In this document: positions 63,053-64,000 of the stretch, piece by piece | Position numbering within the stretch: position 1 is the stretch's first letter | Layout: each line of letters opens with the position of its first letter | Notes under the pieces: model-generated | Database searches by the model: none | Seen by the model: the letters and a program-made list of their open reading frames with translations, nothing else | What the model was told of the DNA's origin: nothing | DNA from: Chitinophaga fulva | GTDB taxonomy: Bacteria; Bacteroidota; Bacteroidia; Chitinophagales; Chitinophagaceae | Reading direction: 5' to 3' | NCBI RefSeq assembly: GCF_012927205.1 | Contig: NZ_JABBGC010000001.1 | Coordinates: 3,348,810 to 3,412,809 of the forward strand | Length of the DNA: 64,000 nt | Translations under genes and position numbers: made by a program

Positions 63053-64000
63053 ATGATTCTCCTGTTACTGATCATCATTCCATTGGCTGGTGCGCTGTTA
63101 TCCTGGATAGCAGCATCACGGAATGCGCTATGGTCAAGGTATATAGCGCTGGCGTGCCTGCTGATCGATCTGGCCATCACAGGTCAGATATGGGCTACGC
63201 ATGAGGCTTCCGGCGGACGGTGGTTATACCAGTACAAAGTGGACTGGGTGCCACATTTTGGTATCAGCCTTAACCTGGCCATGGATGGCCTGTCATTACT
63301 GATGCTGGTACTTACGTTTTTCCTCGGGGCACTGGCGGTGCTGATCTCATGGAAGGAAATCAACCAGCGGGTGGGCTTTTTCCATTTTAATCTGCTGTTT
63401 GTGTTGGCAGGCATCACCGGTGTATTCCTGACCATGGACCTTTTCCTCTTTTATTTTTTCTGGGAGATGATGCTGATACCGATGTATTTCCTGATTGGTA
63501 TCTGGGGACATGAAAACAGAGAATATGCGGCCAACAAGTTTTTCCTTTTTACACAGGCCGGCGGTTTGCTGATGCTACTGGCTATTCTGGCATTGTACTT
63601 TATACATGGTGCTAACACCGGCGTATATACGTACGATTATTTTTCGCTGCTGCATACCCCTATGCAGCAGGAAACCGCCCGCTGGCTGATGCTGGGCTTC
63701 CTGATAGCTTTCCTGGTGAAGTTGCCTGCTGTGCCTTTTCATACCTGGCTGCCGGATGCGCATACTGAAGCGCCTACAGCCGGCAGTGTGATTTTGGCGG
63801 GGCTGCTGCTGAAAACAGGCGCTTATGGTATTCTGCGGCTGGTATTACCGCTTTTCCCTGAAGCATCGGTATACTTTGCGCCGTGGATCATGTTCCTCGG
63901 TGTGCTGGGGATCATCTATGGCGGTATGCTGGCATATGCACAAACAGACCTGAAGCGGCTGATAGCCTATACCAGCGTGAGCCACATGGGATTTGTGCTG
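63053..64000 (+). CDS. nuoM: NADH-quinone oxidoreductase subunit M (cut by window end)
   Basis: An ATG at 63053 opens a frame that runs to the window end, 316 codons without a stop. The sequence has the antiporter-like features of NuoM: the helix-5 glutamate in YFFWEMMLIPMYFLIGIWG, the broken-helix loop KLPAVPFHTWLPDAHTEAPT and the conserved AYTSVSHMGFVL at the cut edge. About 160-190 further residues, and nuoN, should lie beyond. Confidence 0.96.
   Translation, partial: MILLLLIIIPLAGALLSWIAASRNALWSRYIALACLLIDLAITGQIWATHEASGGRWLYQYKVDWVPHFGISLNLAMDGLSLLMLVLTFFLGALAVLISWKEINQRVGFFHFNLLFVLAGITGVFLTMDLFLFYFFWEMMLIPMYFLIGIWGHENREYAANKFFLFTQAGGLLMLLAILALYFIHGANTGVYTYDYFSLLHTPMQQETARWLMLGFLIAFLVKLPAVPFHTWLPDAHTEAPTAGSVILAGLLLKTGAYGILRLVLPLFPEASVYFAPWIMFLGVLGIIYGGMLAYAQTDLKRLIAYTSVSHMGFVL

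Overview
The window reads as chromosomal DNA of a Bacteroidota bacterium, most likely a Chitinophaga-like member of the Chitinophagaceae. The evidence is the protein families: paired DUF3857/transglutaminase proteins, an OmpA protein with an N-terminal DUF937, GMC oxidoreductases with a 'gluconate 2-dehydrogenase subunit 3' partner, and a GH35 beta-galactosidase. Shine-Dalgarno sites are weak, and at least three promoters match the Bacteroidota type TTG-N20-TAnnTTTG. Base composition is close to balanced in genes, and intergenic regions are AT-rich. No rRNA, tRNA, CRISPR array, prophage or intact insertion sequence was seen.

Layout. 1-10.4 kb: a phosphodiesterase-like/alkaline phosphatase fusion, an RBBP9/YdeN hydrolase behind a possible 42-residue membrane peptide, a DUF4350-like secreted protein, queG, two DUF3857 proteins (one with its transglutaminase residues lost) and a DUF937-OmpA protein. 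10.4-14.8 kb: a glycine betaine/proline-type ABC importer operon led by an outer-membrane porin, behind a long leader that contains a terminator-like hairpin. 15-20.2 kb: a beta-helix/PDZ protein and clpB. 20.2-27.6 kb: a purine deaminase, two successive sigma/anti-sigma modules, an NlpC/P60 peptidase, ppa, a DUF4878 lipoprotein, phoH and purE. 27.9-31 kb: a multi-PAS histidine kinase with a single-domain response regulator. 31-37.7 kb: thrA-thrB-thrC followed by a TPR lipoprotein and rpe, behind a threonine-codon attenuator. 38-41.6 kb: a secreted protein, then homogentisate dioxygenase and 4-hydroxyphenylpyruvate dioxygenase (tyrosine breakdown). 42-50.2 kb: small secreted and membrane proteins, an L,D-transpeptidase, a GMC oxidoreductase pair with its small subunit, and a GH35 beta-galactosidase. 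50.5-64 kb: a CBS-domain protein and the respiratory complex I operon nuoA-B-CD-E-F-G-H-I-J-K-L-M, with nuoM running off the window end.

The intergenic DNA holds several repeat families: REP-like palindromes preceded by GTAG, a 47-bp element lying at gene 3' ends (one copy forms the C-terminus of the phosphatase), and AT-rich inverted repeats built from GATTTTGGGATTTT. The best leads for new biology are the regulatory leaders (thr attenuator, opu leader, and the possible small RNA or small protein near 2.9-3.1 kb), the degenerate sigma factor with a TPR-bearing anti-sigma partner, and the porin-led betaine importer. No clearly novel defence or mobile system is present.
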